DNA from: Acetobacteraceae bacterium
Lineage (GTDB): Bacteria; Pseudomonadota; Alphaproteobacteria; Acetobacterales; Acetobacteraceae
Length of the DNA stretch: 38,776 bases
Reading direction: 5' to 3'
Assembly: GCA_020848935.1 (NCBI GenBank)
Contig: JADLHF010000230.1
Span: forward strand, 1-38,776
Of this stretch, positions 1-9,561 are shown in pieces. The notes beneath the pieces were generated by a model that was given only the letters and a program-made list of their open reading frames with translations, searched no databases and was not told the DNA's origin. Position 1 is the first letter of the stretch; every line of letters begins with the position of its first letter. The translations under genes and the position numbers were made by a program.

Positions 1-2314
<2,314 letters not shown>

Positions 2315-2435
2315 TCGATCGGCCGGAACCCTGACCGGCGCCTCCGCCCGCGCGGTTCACGCTCCCGCGCCATCCCCGTCCTTCCTGGCGCCAGACCGAA
2401 ACACATGCCAATCGCCGCAATGATCGGCCGATGAT

Positions 2436-2462
2436 GGCCGGTATGCGCCTCCACCGGCCTTT
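2436..2462 (+). terminator. possible ligA terminator
   Basis: A 7-bp stem GGCCGGT (2436-2442) / ACCGGCC (2453-2459) with a 10-nt loop is followed by TTT. It lies 120 bp after the ligA stop. The T run is short, so this is only a candidate. Confidence 0.3.
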
Positions 2463-2626
2463 CCGGCCTATCCTGGATGAATCGGTGTCTCGTATTTTAA
2501 GAATCGCGTCGTATTTCGACGTCGTTCTTGTGTGGTCACCAAAGAGTAACCATTTTGCAACGGCGTTCACCTATTGTTAACCCAAGGGCTACCCGGCTCC
2601 GTCGTCACGCGCCAGGCAGCCCGCGA

Positions 2627-2696
2627 CGTGCCGCTTGTGTCGTGCCTGTTGTGCCGTGCCTGTTGTGCCGTGCCTGTTGTGCCGTGTCTGTTGTGC
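2627..2696. repeat. 14-bp tandem repeat, five units
   Basis: The unit CGTGCCTGTTGTGC is repeated exactly three times (2641-2682). It is flanked by a one-mismatch copy (2683-2696) and a three-mismatch copy (2627-2640). The period is not a multiple of three and no gene covers it, so it is noncoding. It sits about 110 bp upstream of the response regulator start. Confidence 0.9.
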
Positions 2697-2808
2697 CGGG
2701 CCGCCGTGCCGCTTTTCTCGACGCTGGCCGGCGCTACCAACAGGCGGATGTGACTTTGGAATGAATATGGCATGATGGCGGCGCCATGCCACTGATGATG
2801 GATTGCAC

Positions 2809-3648
2809 ATGGCCCCCGACCGTCCTAACGAACCCCGCCCCGCGACGCCGAGCCCTGGCAAACAGGGGGCCGCCAAGCTGGCCCAGGTCCAACTGCGTCC
2901 CGCCTTGCGCAAGCCGGCCCAGCCGGCCGGGCGCATCCGCGTGCTGATCGTGGAAGACGTGCGCACGGTGGCGGTGACCGTCCAGTCGGTTCTCCTCCAG
3001 GCCAGCATGGAAGTCGAGCTGGCCGAATCCGGCGCCCAGGCCTGGGGATGCAAGCGCGACTTCCAGCCCGATGTGGCCCTGATCGACCTCGGCCTGCCCG
3101 ACGTGGAAGGCTTCGAACTGGTCGAGCGCTTCGCCCAGGCCGGCGATTGCGGCATCATCCTGCTGACCGCCAATGATGAGGAATCCGCCCGGGTGATGGC
3201 GCTGGACACCGGGGCGGACGACTACATGGTCAAGCCTGCGCCGGCGCGCGAACTGGTGGCGCGCATCCGTGCGCTGCATCGGCGGATGAACCGGCCGCGG
3301 GCGGACCGCATGCTGCGCATCTATATCGACCCGTCGCAACGCTGCCTGATCGGCGCCGGCGGTGGGCGTACCGCGTTGACCGAGGCGGAGATGGCGGCGC
3401 TGGACACGCTGCTGGATGCCGGCGGCGTCAGCGTCTCGCGCGAATGGCTCAGCCGCATCGCGCTGAAGCGCCCGCTGCACGCCGATGACCGCGCGGTGGA
3501 CCAGCTGGTGATGAAGCTGCGCCGCAAGCTGGCCAGCCAGGGCGCCTCGAACCGGGTGATCCTGTCGGCGCGGCGCCAGGGCTATGTGATCGCCGATCCC
3601 AGCCTGTTCCGCCCCGTGCCGGCGGCCGAGGCGCCCGGCGTGGAGTAG
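2809..3648 (+). CDS. OmpR/PhoB-type response regulator
   Basis: A 279-residue transcription factor of a two-component system. After a ~42-residue proline/lysine-rich N-terminal extension, a receiver domain (about 43-156) shows the acidic pocket E49/D50, phospho-acceptor D93 (LIDLGLPD), T120 and K142 (MVKP). A winged-helix DNA-binding domain follows (about 170-268), ending RRQGYVI as usual in the OmpR family. No sensor kinase gene is adjacent, so it is an orphan here. I chose ATG 2809; a TTG two codons upstream is possible. The N-terminal extension is longer than in typical members (receiver at residue 1-5). The target genes are unknown. Confidence 0.88.
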   Translation: MAPDRPNEPRPATPSPGKQGAAKLAQVQLRPALRKPAQPAGRIRVLIVEDVRTVAVTVQSVLLQASMEVELAESGAQAWGCKRDFQPDVALIDLGLPDVEGFELVERFAQAGDCGIILLTANDEESARVMALDTGADDYMVKPAPARELVARIRALHRRMNRPRADRMLRIYIDPSQRCLIGAGGGRTALTEAEMAALDTLLDAGGVSVSREWLSRIALKRPLHADDRAVDQLVMKLRRKLASQGASNRVILSARRQGYVIADPSLFRPVPAAEAPGVE

Positions 3649-3664
3649 CGGCTGGCGTCAGCCG
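3649..3664. terminator. small hairpin between convergent genes
   Basis: CGGCTG (3649-3654), loop GCGT, CAGCCG (3659-3664) starts directly after the response regulator stop and covers the ndk stop codon. It is a candidate bidirectional transcription end point. There is no T run on either side. Confidence 0.3.
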
Positions 3665-4080
3665 ACGATCTCGGTGCCGGCGAAGAAATAGGCGATCTCG
3701 GTCGCGGCGTTCTCCACGCTGTCGGAGCCGTGCGCCGAATTGGCCTCGATGCTCTCGGCAAACTCCTTGCGAATGGTGCCCGCAGCGGCATTGGCCGGGT
3801 TGGTGGCGCCCATCACTTCGCGGTACTTGGCAATCGCGCCCTCGCCTTCCAGCACCTGCACCACCACCGGGCCGGAGGTCATGAAGGTGACGAGGTCGCG
3901 GAAGAAGCCGCGCTCGCGGTGCACGCCATAGAACGTCTCGGCCTGGGCGGTGGTCATGTGGATGCGCTTCTGCGCCACGATGCGCAGCCCCGCAGCCTCG
4001 ATCACGGCATTGATCGCACCGGTCAGGTTGCGCCGGGTGGCGTCGGGCTTGATGATGGAAAAGGTGCGCTCGATGGCCAT
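3658..4080 (-). CDS. ndk: nucleoside diphosphate kinase
   Basis: A 140-residue cytoplasmic enzyme that moves the terminal phosphate from ATP to other (d)NDPs through a phosphohistidine. The N-terminal [10 protein letters not shown] motif and the active-site motif NSAHGSDS with catalytic H117 are intact. Length is exactly that of bacterial Ndk. It converges on the response regulator gene with only 9 bases between stops and diverges from the ABC-F gene. The ATG at 4080 is preceded by an AAGAAGG stretch about 11 nt upstream, a weak ribosome binding site. Confidence 0.98.
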   Translation of the reverse strand: MAIERTFSIIKPDATRRNLTGAINAVIEAAGLRIVAQKRIHMTTAQAETFYGVHRERGFFRDLVTFMTSGPVVVQVLEGEGAIAKYREVMGATNPANAAAGTIRKEFAESIEANSAHGSDSVENAATEIAYFFAGTEIVG

Positions 4081-4108
4081 GGGGAGGGGAGCCTTCTTGT
4101 GAAACCGT

Positions 4109-4139
4109 CGCGCGGGCCTTTAGAGCAGGCACCCGCGCG
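4109..4139. promoter_or_regulatory. inverted repeat in the ndk / ABC-F divergent spacer
   Basis: CGCGCGGG (4109-4116) pairs with CCCGCGCG (4132-4139); the stem continues inward through CCT/AGG with a 2-nt bulge. It lies in the 106-bp region shared by two divergent genes and could be an operator or a leader hairpin of ndk. No regulator is known. Confidence 0.4.
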
Positions 4140-4186
4140 CGGCAACCCCTTCCCCCTTTGCGGCCGGGCGGCTACATCGGGCCATC

Positions 4187-6052
4187 ATGAGCCTGTTGAT
4201 TGCACGCGGCGTCACCATCCGGCTGGGCGGGCGCACCCTGCTGGACGCGGCCGACCTCACCATCGACCCCGGCCGGCGCGTCGGCCTGGTCGGGCGCAAC
4301 GGCGCGGGCAAATCGACGCTGCTGAAGGCGATCGCCGGCGAACTGGCCATCGATGACGGCGAGATCAGGCTCGCCGCCCGCGCCCGTCTGGGCCAGGTCA
4401 GGCAGGAGGCGCCCGAGGGCGAACGCAGCCTGGTCGAGATCGTGCTGGAGGGCGACCAGGAGCGCCTGGCCCTGCTGGCCGAGATCGACACCGCGGCGCC
4501 CGAGCGGCTGGCCGAAATCCATGAGCGGCTGCTGACCATCGACGCCGACAGCGCGCCGGCCCGCGCGGCGACCATCCTGGCCGGCCTGGGCTTCGATGTC
4601 ACCGCCCAGGCCCGGCCGATCAATTCCTTCTCCGGCGGCTGGCGGATGCGCGTGGCACTGGCCACGGCGCTGTTCGCCGCCCCCGACCTGTTGCTGCTGG
4701 ACGAGCCGACCAACCACCTGGACCTGGAAGCCACTTTGTGGCTGGAGACCTGGCTGCAGAAATTCCCCGGCGCGGCCATCGTGGTCAGCCATGATCGCGG
4801 GCTGCTGGACCGCTGCGTGGACAGCATCGCCCATCTCGACCGCGGCAAGATCAGCGTGACACCGGGCGGCTACGACGAGTTCGTGCGCATCCGCACCGAA
4901 CGTGCCGCCCAGCAGGCCGCCGCGGCGGCGCGGATCACGGCGCAGAAGGCCCATATGCAGGCGTATGTGGATCGCTTCCGCTACAAGGCCAGCAAGGCGC
5001 GCCAGGCGCAGTCCCGCCTGAAAGCCATCGCCAAGCTGCCCCCGGTCGAGGCGGCACTGGAAGACCACGTCACCCGCTTCAACTTCCCCGAACCGGCGCA
5101 GCTCGCCCCGCCGATCCTGACCATGGACAAGGTCGCCGTCGGCTATGGCGGCCCGCCGGTCCTGCGCGGGATCAGCCTGCGGGTGGACATGGAGGACCGC
5201 ATCGCCATGCTCGGGGCCAACGGCAATGGCAAGTCCACCCTGGCCAAGCTGATCGCCGGCCGCCTGGCGCCGGAGTCCGGCCGCATGCACCGGTCCGGCA
5301 AGCTGCGCGTCGGCTATTTCGCCCAGCATCAGAGCGATGAACTGGTGCCCAACGACACCCCGATCGACCACATGGCCCGCGCCCTGCCGCGCGCGCTGCC
5401 GATGCAGGTGCGCTCGCAGCTCGCCCGCTTCGGGCTGGATGCCGACCGGGCGACGACGCCGGTGAAGAACTGCTCCGGCGGCGAGAAGGCGCGGCTGCTG
5501 CTGGCGCTGGCCACGCGGGACGCGCCGCAGTTGCTGATCCTGGACGAGCCGACCAACCACCTGGACATCGATGCCCGCGAGGCGCTGGTCCGTGCCCTGG
5601 CGGATTTCGAGGGCGCGGTGCTGCTGATCACCCATGATCCGCACCTGGTGGACCTGATCGCCGACACGCTGTGGCTGGTAGCGGACGGCACGGTGGCGCC
5701 GTTCGACGGCGATCTCGACGATTATCGCGCCCTGTTGACCGAGCGGGCCCGCCCGGCGCCGAAGGCCGATGCCGGCAACAAGCGGGATGAGCGGCGCGAA
5801 CGTGCTGATGCGCGGGCGGCCGTGGCGCCGTTGCGCAAGAAGGCGCGGGACGCCGAGGCACGGATCGCCAAGCTGACCGCCGAGCGCAAGCGGCTGGAGG
5901 CGCGGCTGGCTGATCCCGATCTGTACACACCGTCGCGCAAGGGCGAGGTGGCGGCGGCGCAATCGACCTTGGCGGCTTTGAAGCGCCAGCTGGCCGCCGC
6001 GGAGACGGAGTGGCTGGCGGCCGAAGAGGCGCTGGAGGCCGCGTCGGCATGA
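4187..6052 (+). CDS. ABC-F family ATPase (Uup/YheS-like)
   Basis: A 621-residue soluble protein with two ABC ATPase domains and no membrane segment, the ABC-F plan; members act on ribosomes or in DNA transactions. Domain 1 has Walker A GRNGAGKST (36-44), signature FSGGW (148-152) and Walker B LLLLDEPTNHLD (168-179). The basic linker at about 232-300 is the P-site tRNA interaction motif region. Domain 2 has Walker A GANGNGKST (343-351), signature CSGGEK and Walker B LLILDEP. A charged coiled coil (about 535-620) closes it, as in Uup and YheS. It overlaps the next gene by ATGA (6049-6052), linking it to a tRNA-editing protein. The exact subfamily cannot be decided by eye. Confidence 0.93.
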   Translation: MSLLIARGVTIRLGGRTLLDAADLTIDPGRRVGLVGRNGAGKSTLLKAIAGELAIDDGEIRLAARARLGQVRQEAPEGERSLVEIVLEGDQERLALLAEIDTAAPERLAEIHERLLTIDADSAPARAATILAGLGFDVTAQARPINSFSGGWRMRVALATALFAAPDLLLLDEPTNHLDLEATLWLETWLQKFPGAAIVVSHDRGLLDRCVDSIAHLDRGKISVTPGGYDEFVRIRTERAAQQAAAAARITAQKAHMQAYVDRFRYKASKARQAQSRLKAIAKLPPVEAALEDHVTRFNFPEPAQLAPPILTMDKVAVGYGGPPVLRGISLRVDMEDRIAMLGANGNGKSTLAKLIAGRLAPESGRMHRSGKLRVGYFAQHQSDELVPNDTPIDHMARALPRALPMQVRSQLARFGLDADRATTPVKNCSGGEKARLLLALATRDAPQLLILDEPTNHLDIDAREALVRALADFEGAVLLITHDPHLVDLIADTLWLVADGTVAPFDGDLDDYRALLTERARPAPKADAGNKRDERRERADARAAVAPLRKKARDAEARIAKLTAERKRLEARLADPDLYTPSRKGEVAAAQSTLAALKRQLAAAETEWLAAEEALEAASA

Positions 6053-6552
6053 TCCCGGCATCGTTGTCCGCCGCGCTGGGCGCGCTGGGGCTGGCGCCGG
6101 TCTGTCACGTGCACGCGCCGTTGCGGACGGTGGAGGATGCCCATGCGATCTGGGACGGGTTGGCCGGCGCGCAGGTGAAGAACCTGTTCATCAAGGATGC
6201 CGGGCGGCAGTACTGGCTGGTGGTGGTGCCGGGCGATCCGCGGATGGACACCAAGGCGCTGGCGCCGCTGATCGGCTCGAAGCGCATCTCGTTCGGATCG
6301 GCGGATGACCTGCGCGCGATCCTGGGGGTGGAGCCGGGATCGGTGACACCGCTGGCGATGATGAACGATGCCCGGCGCCAGGTGCGGCTGGTGATCCATG
6401 CGCCGCTGATGCGGGCGGACAGGTTGCTGGTGCATCCGCTGGTCAATACCGCCACGCTGGAGATGGCGCCCGGGGATCTGGCGCGGTTCCTGGATGCGCA
6501 CGATGTGGCGCCGGCGCTGGTGGATCTTTCGGCGGCCTTCCTGGCGGCGTGA
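6049..6552 (+). CDS. YbaK/ProX-type aminoacyl-tRNA deacylase
   Basis: A 167-residue single-domain protein of the YbaK/prolyl-tRNA-editing family, which hydrolyses mischarged tRNA (typically Ala- or Cys-tRNAPro) in trans. Family marks are the VKNLFIKD segment, the YWLVVVPGDPR strand, and the GSVTPLAMMND loop. The length fits ProX/PrdX-type proteins. The start is the ATG inside the ATGA overlap with the ABC-F gene; an in-frame GTG/TTG-type start further upstream would lie within that gene. Coupling to a ribosome-associated ATPase suggests a shared translation-quality role (inference). Substrate specificity cannot be read from the sequence. Confidence 0.88.
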   Translation: MIPASLSAALGALGLAPVCHVHAPLRTVEDAHAIWDGLAGAQVKNLFIKDAGRQYWLVVVPGDPRMDTKALAPLIGSKRISFGSADDLRAILGVEPGSVTPLAMMNDARRQVRLVIHAPLMRADRLLVHPLVNTATLEMAPGDLARFLDAHDVAPALVDLSAAFLAA

Positions 6553-6563
6553 GGTCACGCCGC
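6544..6563. terminator. perfect palindrome spanning two convergent stop codons
   Basis: GCGGCGTGA (6544-6552), 2-nt loop GG, TCACGCCGC (6555-6563). The 9-bp arms include the TGA of the YbaK-type gene and the TGA of the LysR gene. It would form the same GC-rich hairpin in both transcripts. No T run follows, so function as a bidirectional terminator is a guess. Confidence 0.4.
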
Positions 6564-7460
6564 GCGGTCCATGCGGCGCATCTCCTGGCGGAAGGTCTCG
6601 CTGATGTGGGTGGCCAGCACGTCGGTGACCGGCTGGTTGGCGTGCCTGGCCTTGGCCAGCAGGATGCCGAAATCGGGCAGATCGGGCAGGCCCTCGTCGT
6701 GGCGGACCACGCGCAGGCCCTCGGGCAGCCAGGAGATGGTCGATACCGTCACGGCCAGGCCGGCCAGGACCGGGGCGTGGGTGCCGATCTGGGAGGCCGA
6801 GGTGTAGGCGAGGCGGTAGGGCCGGCCGGCGGCGTCCAGCGCCTGGATGGCGGCCTTGGCCCAGGAGCAGTTGTTGCGGGCCAGGGCGACGGGCAGCGGG
6901 TCCAGCCGGTGCGGGGCGTAGCGTTCCGAGGTGATCCAGCGCAGCGGGCCGCGCCAGAGTTCCACGGCGGGGAAGCCGACGGTCTGCTCGCCCTCGGACA
7001 GCAGGGTGAGGTCGAGATCGCCGGCGCGCAGGCGGGGCAGGAGCTCGACCGAGGGCAGGCAATCGACCGCCACCTCGATGGCCGGGTGGGTGTCGGCGAA
7101 GCTCTTCAGCACCGGGGGCAGGTAGCGCAGGGCGTAGTCGTCGGGCGAGCCGAGGCGGACGGTGCCCTGGACCTGGGGAGTGCGGAAGGACTGCCAGATC
7201 GAGTCGTTGAGCGCGAGCAGTTCGCGGGCGCGGTCGAGCAGCATGGCGCCGTGCGGGGTGAGGGTGACGTGGCCGCCGCGGCTGCGCTGGAACAGGCGCT
7301 GGCCGAGGGCGGCTTCCAGGCGCTGGACCTGCATCGAGACGGCGGACTGGGTGCGGCCGACGCGTTCGGCGGCGCGCGAGAAGCTGCCCTCCTCGGCGAT
7401 GAAGACGAAGGCGCGCAGCAGGTCGGGGTCGAGGCCGTGCGGGAGGGGCATGGGGATCAT
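6555..7460 (-). CDS. LysR-family transcriptional regulator
   Basis: A 301-residue LTTR. The N-terminal winged helix-turn-helix (about 9-67) shows the family pattern FSRAAERVGRTQSAVSMQVQRLE, and the rest is a periplasmic-binding-protein-like effector domain with the usual VRLGSPDDYALRYLP start. It diverges from a DUF1127 gene across a ~96-bp spacer containing a CAAT-N11-ATTG box, the classical arrangement for autoregulation and control of the divergent gene. I chose ATG 7460 because the longer frame adds residues atypical for LTTRs; ATG 7451 is also possible. The effector is unknown. Confidence 0.92.
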   Translation of the reverse strand: MIPMPLPHGLDPDLLRAFVFIAEEGSFSRAAERVGRTQSAVSMQVQRLEAALGQRLFQRSRGGHVTLTPHGAMLLDRARELLALNDSIWQSFRTPQVQGTVRLGSPDDYALRYLPPVLKSFADTHPAIEVAVDCLPSVELLPRLRAGDLDLTLLSEGEQTVGFPAVELWRGPLRWITSERYAPHRLDPLPVALARNNCSWAKAAIQALDAAGRPYRLAYTSASQIGTHAPVLAGLAVTVSTISWLPEGLRVVRHDEGLPDLPDFGILLAKARHANQPVTDVLATHISETFRQEMRRMDRAA

Positions 7461-7484
7461 ATTTCTTGATGTCCGGGATAAAGG

Positions 7485-7503
7485 CAATTCGTTTCCGTTA
7501 TTG
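7485..7503. promoter_or_regulatory. candidate LysR box
   Basis: CAAT (7485-7488), 11 nt, ATTG (7500-7503), containing the T-N11-A core typical of LysR-type binding sites. It is placed between the LysR gene and the divergent DUF1127 gene. It is inferred from pattern and location only. Confidence 0.45.
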
Positions 7504-7556
7504 TGCAGGTGCGAGCAAATTGGCGATGTCGGCACCATTCAGGAAGGACCCCCGCC

Positions 7557-7790
7557 ATGTCGGCCCATCTGTCGCACGCCCCATCTTCGCGCTTCACCAT
7601 CGGCCGGCCGTTGATGGCCAGTGCGCGGCTCGCCTGGCAGCGCTTTGCCCACGCATATGCGCTGGCGCTGCGTGCGGAGGCTTCGCGGCACAATCTCGGC
7701 CGGCTGGACGACCGGATGCTGAGCGATATCGGCATCAGCCGGGCGCAGGCGGATTTCGAGGCCGGCCGCAAGCCGTGGCACCGCGCCTGA
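7557..7790 (+). CDS. DUF1127 (YjiS-like) small protein
   Basis: A 77-residue protein whose C-terminal ~45 residues carry the DUF1127 pattern: an arginine-rich helix, then LDDRMLSDIGISRAQADFE. Small DUF1127 proteins in alphaproteobacteria have been linked to RNA metabolism and to phosphate/stress responses; some bind RNA through the arginines. The start ATG at 7557 has a good ribosome binding site AGGAAGG (7541-7547); the longer frame from 7503 lacks one. It is divergent from the LysR gene, its likely regulator (inference). Confidence 0.85.
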   Translation: MSAHLSHAPSSRFTIGRPLMASARLAWQRFAHAYALALRAEASRHNLGRLDDRMLSDIGISRAQADFEAGRKPWHRA

Positions 7791-7794
7791 CCAC

Positions 7795-7824
7795 GTGACC
7801 CGCCCGGGGAAACGGCGCTATGCT
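7795..7824 (+). promoter_or_regulatory. weak promoter candidate before the dioxygenase gene
   Basis: GTGACC (7795-7800) and TATGCT (7819-7824) are spaced by 18 nt, each matching the sigma70 consensus at four of six positions. This would give a ~19-nt leader containing the ribosome binding site of the next gene. Tentative. Confidence 0.28.
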
Positions 7825-7849
7825 GTTTGCCCAGGCGGAGGAATGTGGG

Positions 7850-8737
7850 ATGGCGGAAATCCTGACCCAACAGCAAATCGACGAGTACGACGAGGTCGGC
7901 GCCATCGTGGTGCGCGACGTCTTGTCGCCGGACGAGGTGATGCGGCTGCGGCGGGTGACGGACGCATTCGTCGAACGCTCGCGCGCCCATACCAGCCATA
8001 CCGAGATTTTCGACCTGGAGGACACGCATACGCCGGCGCAGCCGCGGGTGCGGCGGATCAAGGCGCCCCATCTGCATGACGACGCCTATGCCGGGCTGGT
8101 GCGCCATCCGCGCATCCTGGCGGTGCTGCGCGATCTGTGGGGGCCGGATATCCGGTTCGATACCGCCAAGCTGAACCTGAAATCCGCCGGCTTCGGGGCG
8201 GCGGTGGAGTGGCACCAGGACTGGGCGTTCTATCCGCATACCAATGACGACCTGGCCGCCGTGGGCGTGATGATGGACGAGATGGAGCTGGCCAACGGGC
8301 CGCTGATGGTCATCCCCGGCAGCCACAAGGGACCGGTGCACGACCATCATTTCGACGGCAAGTTCTGCGGCGCGATGGACCCGACCAAGGGCGGGGTGGA
8401 TTATTCCAAGGCGATTCCGCTGCTGGGTCCGGCCGGCAGCATCACGGTGCATCATGTGCGGGCGATCCATGGCAGTGCGGTGAATACCTCCAACAAGGAC
8501 CGGCGGCTGCTGCTGTTCCAGTTCCGGGCGGCGGATGCCTGGCCGATCGTCAATCCGGTGCGCGACCTGGCCGAGTTCGACGCGATGATGTGCTGCGGGG
8601 CCTCCTCGATCACGCCGCGGCTGGCGGCAGTGCCGGTGCGGATGCCGCTGCCGCCGGCGGACAATCAGGGCTCGATCTATGAGAACCAGAAAGGGCTGGC
8701 GAACCGGTATTTCGATGTGGTGAAGGCCGCGGAGTAG
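7850..8737 (+). CDS. phytanoyl-CoA dioxygenase (PhyH) family protein
   Basis: A 295-residue Fe(II)/2-oxoglutarate-dependent oxygenase of the PhyH family. The iron ligands are visible: H122 and D124 in WHQDWAFYPH and a distal H207 in RAIHGSAVN, with R218/R219 nearby to bind the 2-oxoglutarate carboxylate. Such enzymes hydroxylate many small molecules; the substrate is not predictable here. ATG 7850 is preferred over ATG 7820 because GGAGGA (7837-7842) sits 7 nt before it. No metabolic partner gene is adjacent. The stop lies inside a perfect palindrome, followed by repeat copy 1. Confidence 0.9.
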   Translation: MAEILTQQQIDEYDEVGAIVVRDVLSPDEVMRLRRVTDAFVERSRAHTSHTEIFDLEDTHTPAQPRVRRIKAPHLHDDAYAGLVRHPRILAVLRDLWGPDIRFDTAKLNLKSAGFGAAVEWHQDWAFYPHTNDDLAAVGVMMDEMELANGPLMVIPGSHKGPVHDHHFDGKFCGAMDPTKGGVDYSKAIPLLGPAGSITVHHVRAIHGSAVNTSNKDRRLLLFQFRAADAWPIVNPVRDLAEFDAMMCCGASSITPRLAAVPVRMPLPPADNQGSIYENQKGLANRYFDVVKAAE

Positions 8738-8746
8738 TCCGCGGCC
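8725..8746. terminator. perfect hairpin spanning the dioxygenase stop codon
   Basis: GGCCGCGGA (8725-8733), loop GTAG, TCCGCGGCC (8738-8746): a 9-bp perfect GC-rich stem whose loop contains the TAG stop. It is a candidate end-of-transcript hairpin, with no T run directly after it. Confidence 0.4.
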
Positions 8747-8760
8747 GGGATCGCGGAGCA

Positions 8761-8897
8761 AGGAAGGCCTTCTTTTTCTGAAGAAAAAGAAGCAAAAAGA
8801 CTTTTATTCCCTGGCTTCCGGAGACACCGACGCGCAGGTGGTCCGCAATGGATAAAAGTTTTTTGGTTCTTTTTTTCAAAAAAGAACTTCTTTCTCC
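8761..8897. repeat. AT-rich double-hairpin dispersed repeat, copy 1
   Basis: The left arm holds a perfect hairpin (8769-8792: CTTCTTTTTC, loop TGAA, GAAAAAGAAG) and then CAAAAAGACTTTT. The right arm holds AAAAGTTTTTTG and then a second perfect hairpin (8866-8887: GTTCTTTTTT, TC, AAAAAAGAAC). The arms are imperfect reverse complements of each other, edged by AGGAAG on the left. The 48-nt core (8806-8853) differs from the other copies but still pairs in part (CTTTTAT with ATAAAAG). It lies between the 3' ends of two convergent genes. Confidence 0.92.
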
Positions 8898-8957
8898 TTG
8901 TATTCTTTTTGATTTCGATATCGTAATATTTACGACGCAGTTTCCCCTCCCCGCCAA

Positions 8958-9554
8958 TCAGCGATTTTTCGGTTTCCAGGCGCGGCCGCGGCTTTTCGGT
9001 TTCCAGGCGCGAACCGCCGCGCGGACATAGTCCGGCAGGGGGCGGTCTGTCGGGGGCGGCGGCGGGGGTGTGCGGGGCTTGCGCGGGGGGCGCGGGCGGT
9101 CGGGCAGGCGCAGCCAGGGGGGCGGGGTGATGCCGAGGGCGACGCAGAGCGGGCGCAGGATGCGGCCGGCCTGGGGGGCGGCTTCGACCAGCGCGCGGGT
9201 CTGGGGGTCGGCGAGGAAGACCTCGACCTGGCCGCTGTACTGGGCGGTGGGCTGGACGAGGCGGGGCAGCCAGAGGCGGCCGCGGGGGATGGCGAAGGGC
9301 AAGGCGGGGGGTTTGGCGCGGGCGGCGCGCGGCTGGCCGGCGCGGCTGGGGCGGGGTTTGGGCAGGGTGCCGGCCTGCCAGCGCTGGGCGAGGCGGTCCA
9401 GGCGGAGGACCATGCGGGTGAGGCGGTAGTAGACGAAGGCCAGCAGCGGCTCGAGATGGCGCGCGCGGGCGATATGGTTGGCCACCGTGGCGCGCACCCC
9501 GGAGAGGGTGACGGCCAACGCCTGACACAGGGTGGTGGCGACGGGTATTAACAT
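8958..9554 (-). CDS. unrecognised basic protein with C-terminal 9-residue repeat
   Basis: I do not recognise a family for this 198-residue protein. The N-terminal half (about 1-60) is a mixed hydrophobic helical segment (e.g. HLEPLLAFVYYRLTRM), and the middle is Arg/Ala/Pro-rich. A more ordered part, about 90-150, includes RLWLPRLVQP and GQVEVFLADPQTRALV. The tail is strongly proline-rich and ends with RAWKPKSRG then RAWKPKNR, a 9-residue tandem repeat. No membrane segment or signal peptide is clear. ATG 9554 lacks a Shine-Dalgarno sequence; a -10-like TAAAAC 7 nt before it suggests a leaderless message. The normal codon pattern of ordered parts supports it being real. Confidence 0.7.
   Translation of the reverse strand: MLIPVATTLCQALAVTLSGVRATVANHIARARHLEPLLAFVYYRLTRMVLRLDRLAQRWQAGTLPKPRPSRAGQPRAARAKPPALPFAIPRGRLWLPRLVQPTAQYSGQVEVFLADPQTRALVEAAPQAGRILRPLCVALGITPPPWLRLPDRPRPPRKPRTPPPPPPTDRPLPDYVRAAVRAWKPKSRGRAWKPKNR
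8966..9011 (-). repeat. 27-bp-period direct repeat within the basic protein gene
   Basis: A 19-bp identical segment occurs at 8966-8984 and 8993-9011, period 27 bp, i.e. nine codons. It encodes the duplicated RAWKPK motif at the C-terminus of the preceding protein. It probably arose by in-frame duplication. Confidence 0.85.
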
Positions 9555-9561
9555 CGCCGAT

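Larger units (their letters stand above)
2315..2808. other. gene-free stretch between ligA and the response regulator
   Basis: No credible coding sequence is seen on either strand in these 494 bases; the short ORFs are basic, low-complexity shadows. The stretch holds a weak terminator candidate (2436-2462) and an AT-richer island (about 2480-2582) with an imperfect inverted repeat at 2499-2511/2517-2529 and TAACCAT and TTAACC half-sites. A 14-bp tandem repeat lies at 2627-2696. It presumably contains the promoter of the response regulator gene, but I could not place -35/-10 boxes with confidence. Confidence 0.7.

Noticed and set aside
2627-2696. CRISPR array
   Set aside because: The 14-bp units are adjacent with no spacers, and no cas gene is nearby.
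4172-6061. A 629-codon open frame on the - strand opposite the ABC-F gene
   Set aside because: Arg/Gln/Gly-rich low-complexity translation with no motif; the + strand frame has all ABC-F motifs.
8848-9030. Short frames starting inside the repeats with FLVLFFKKE or KVFWFFFSKKN
   Set aside because: These peptides are translations of the AT-rich hairpin repeat and recur at every copy; they would mislead gene callers and are not genes.
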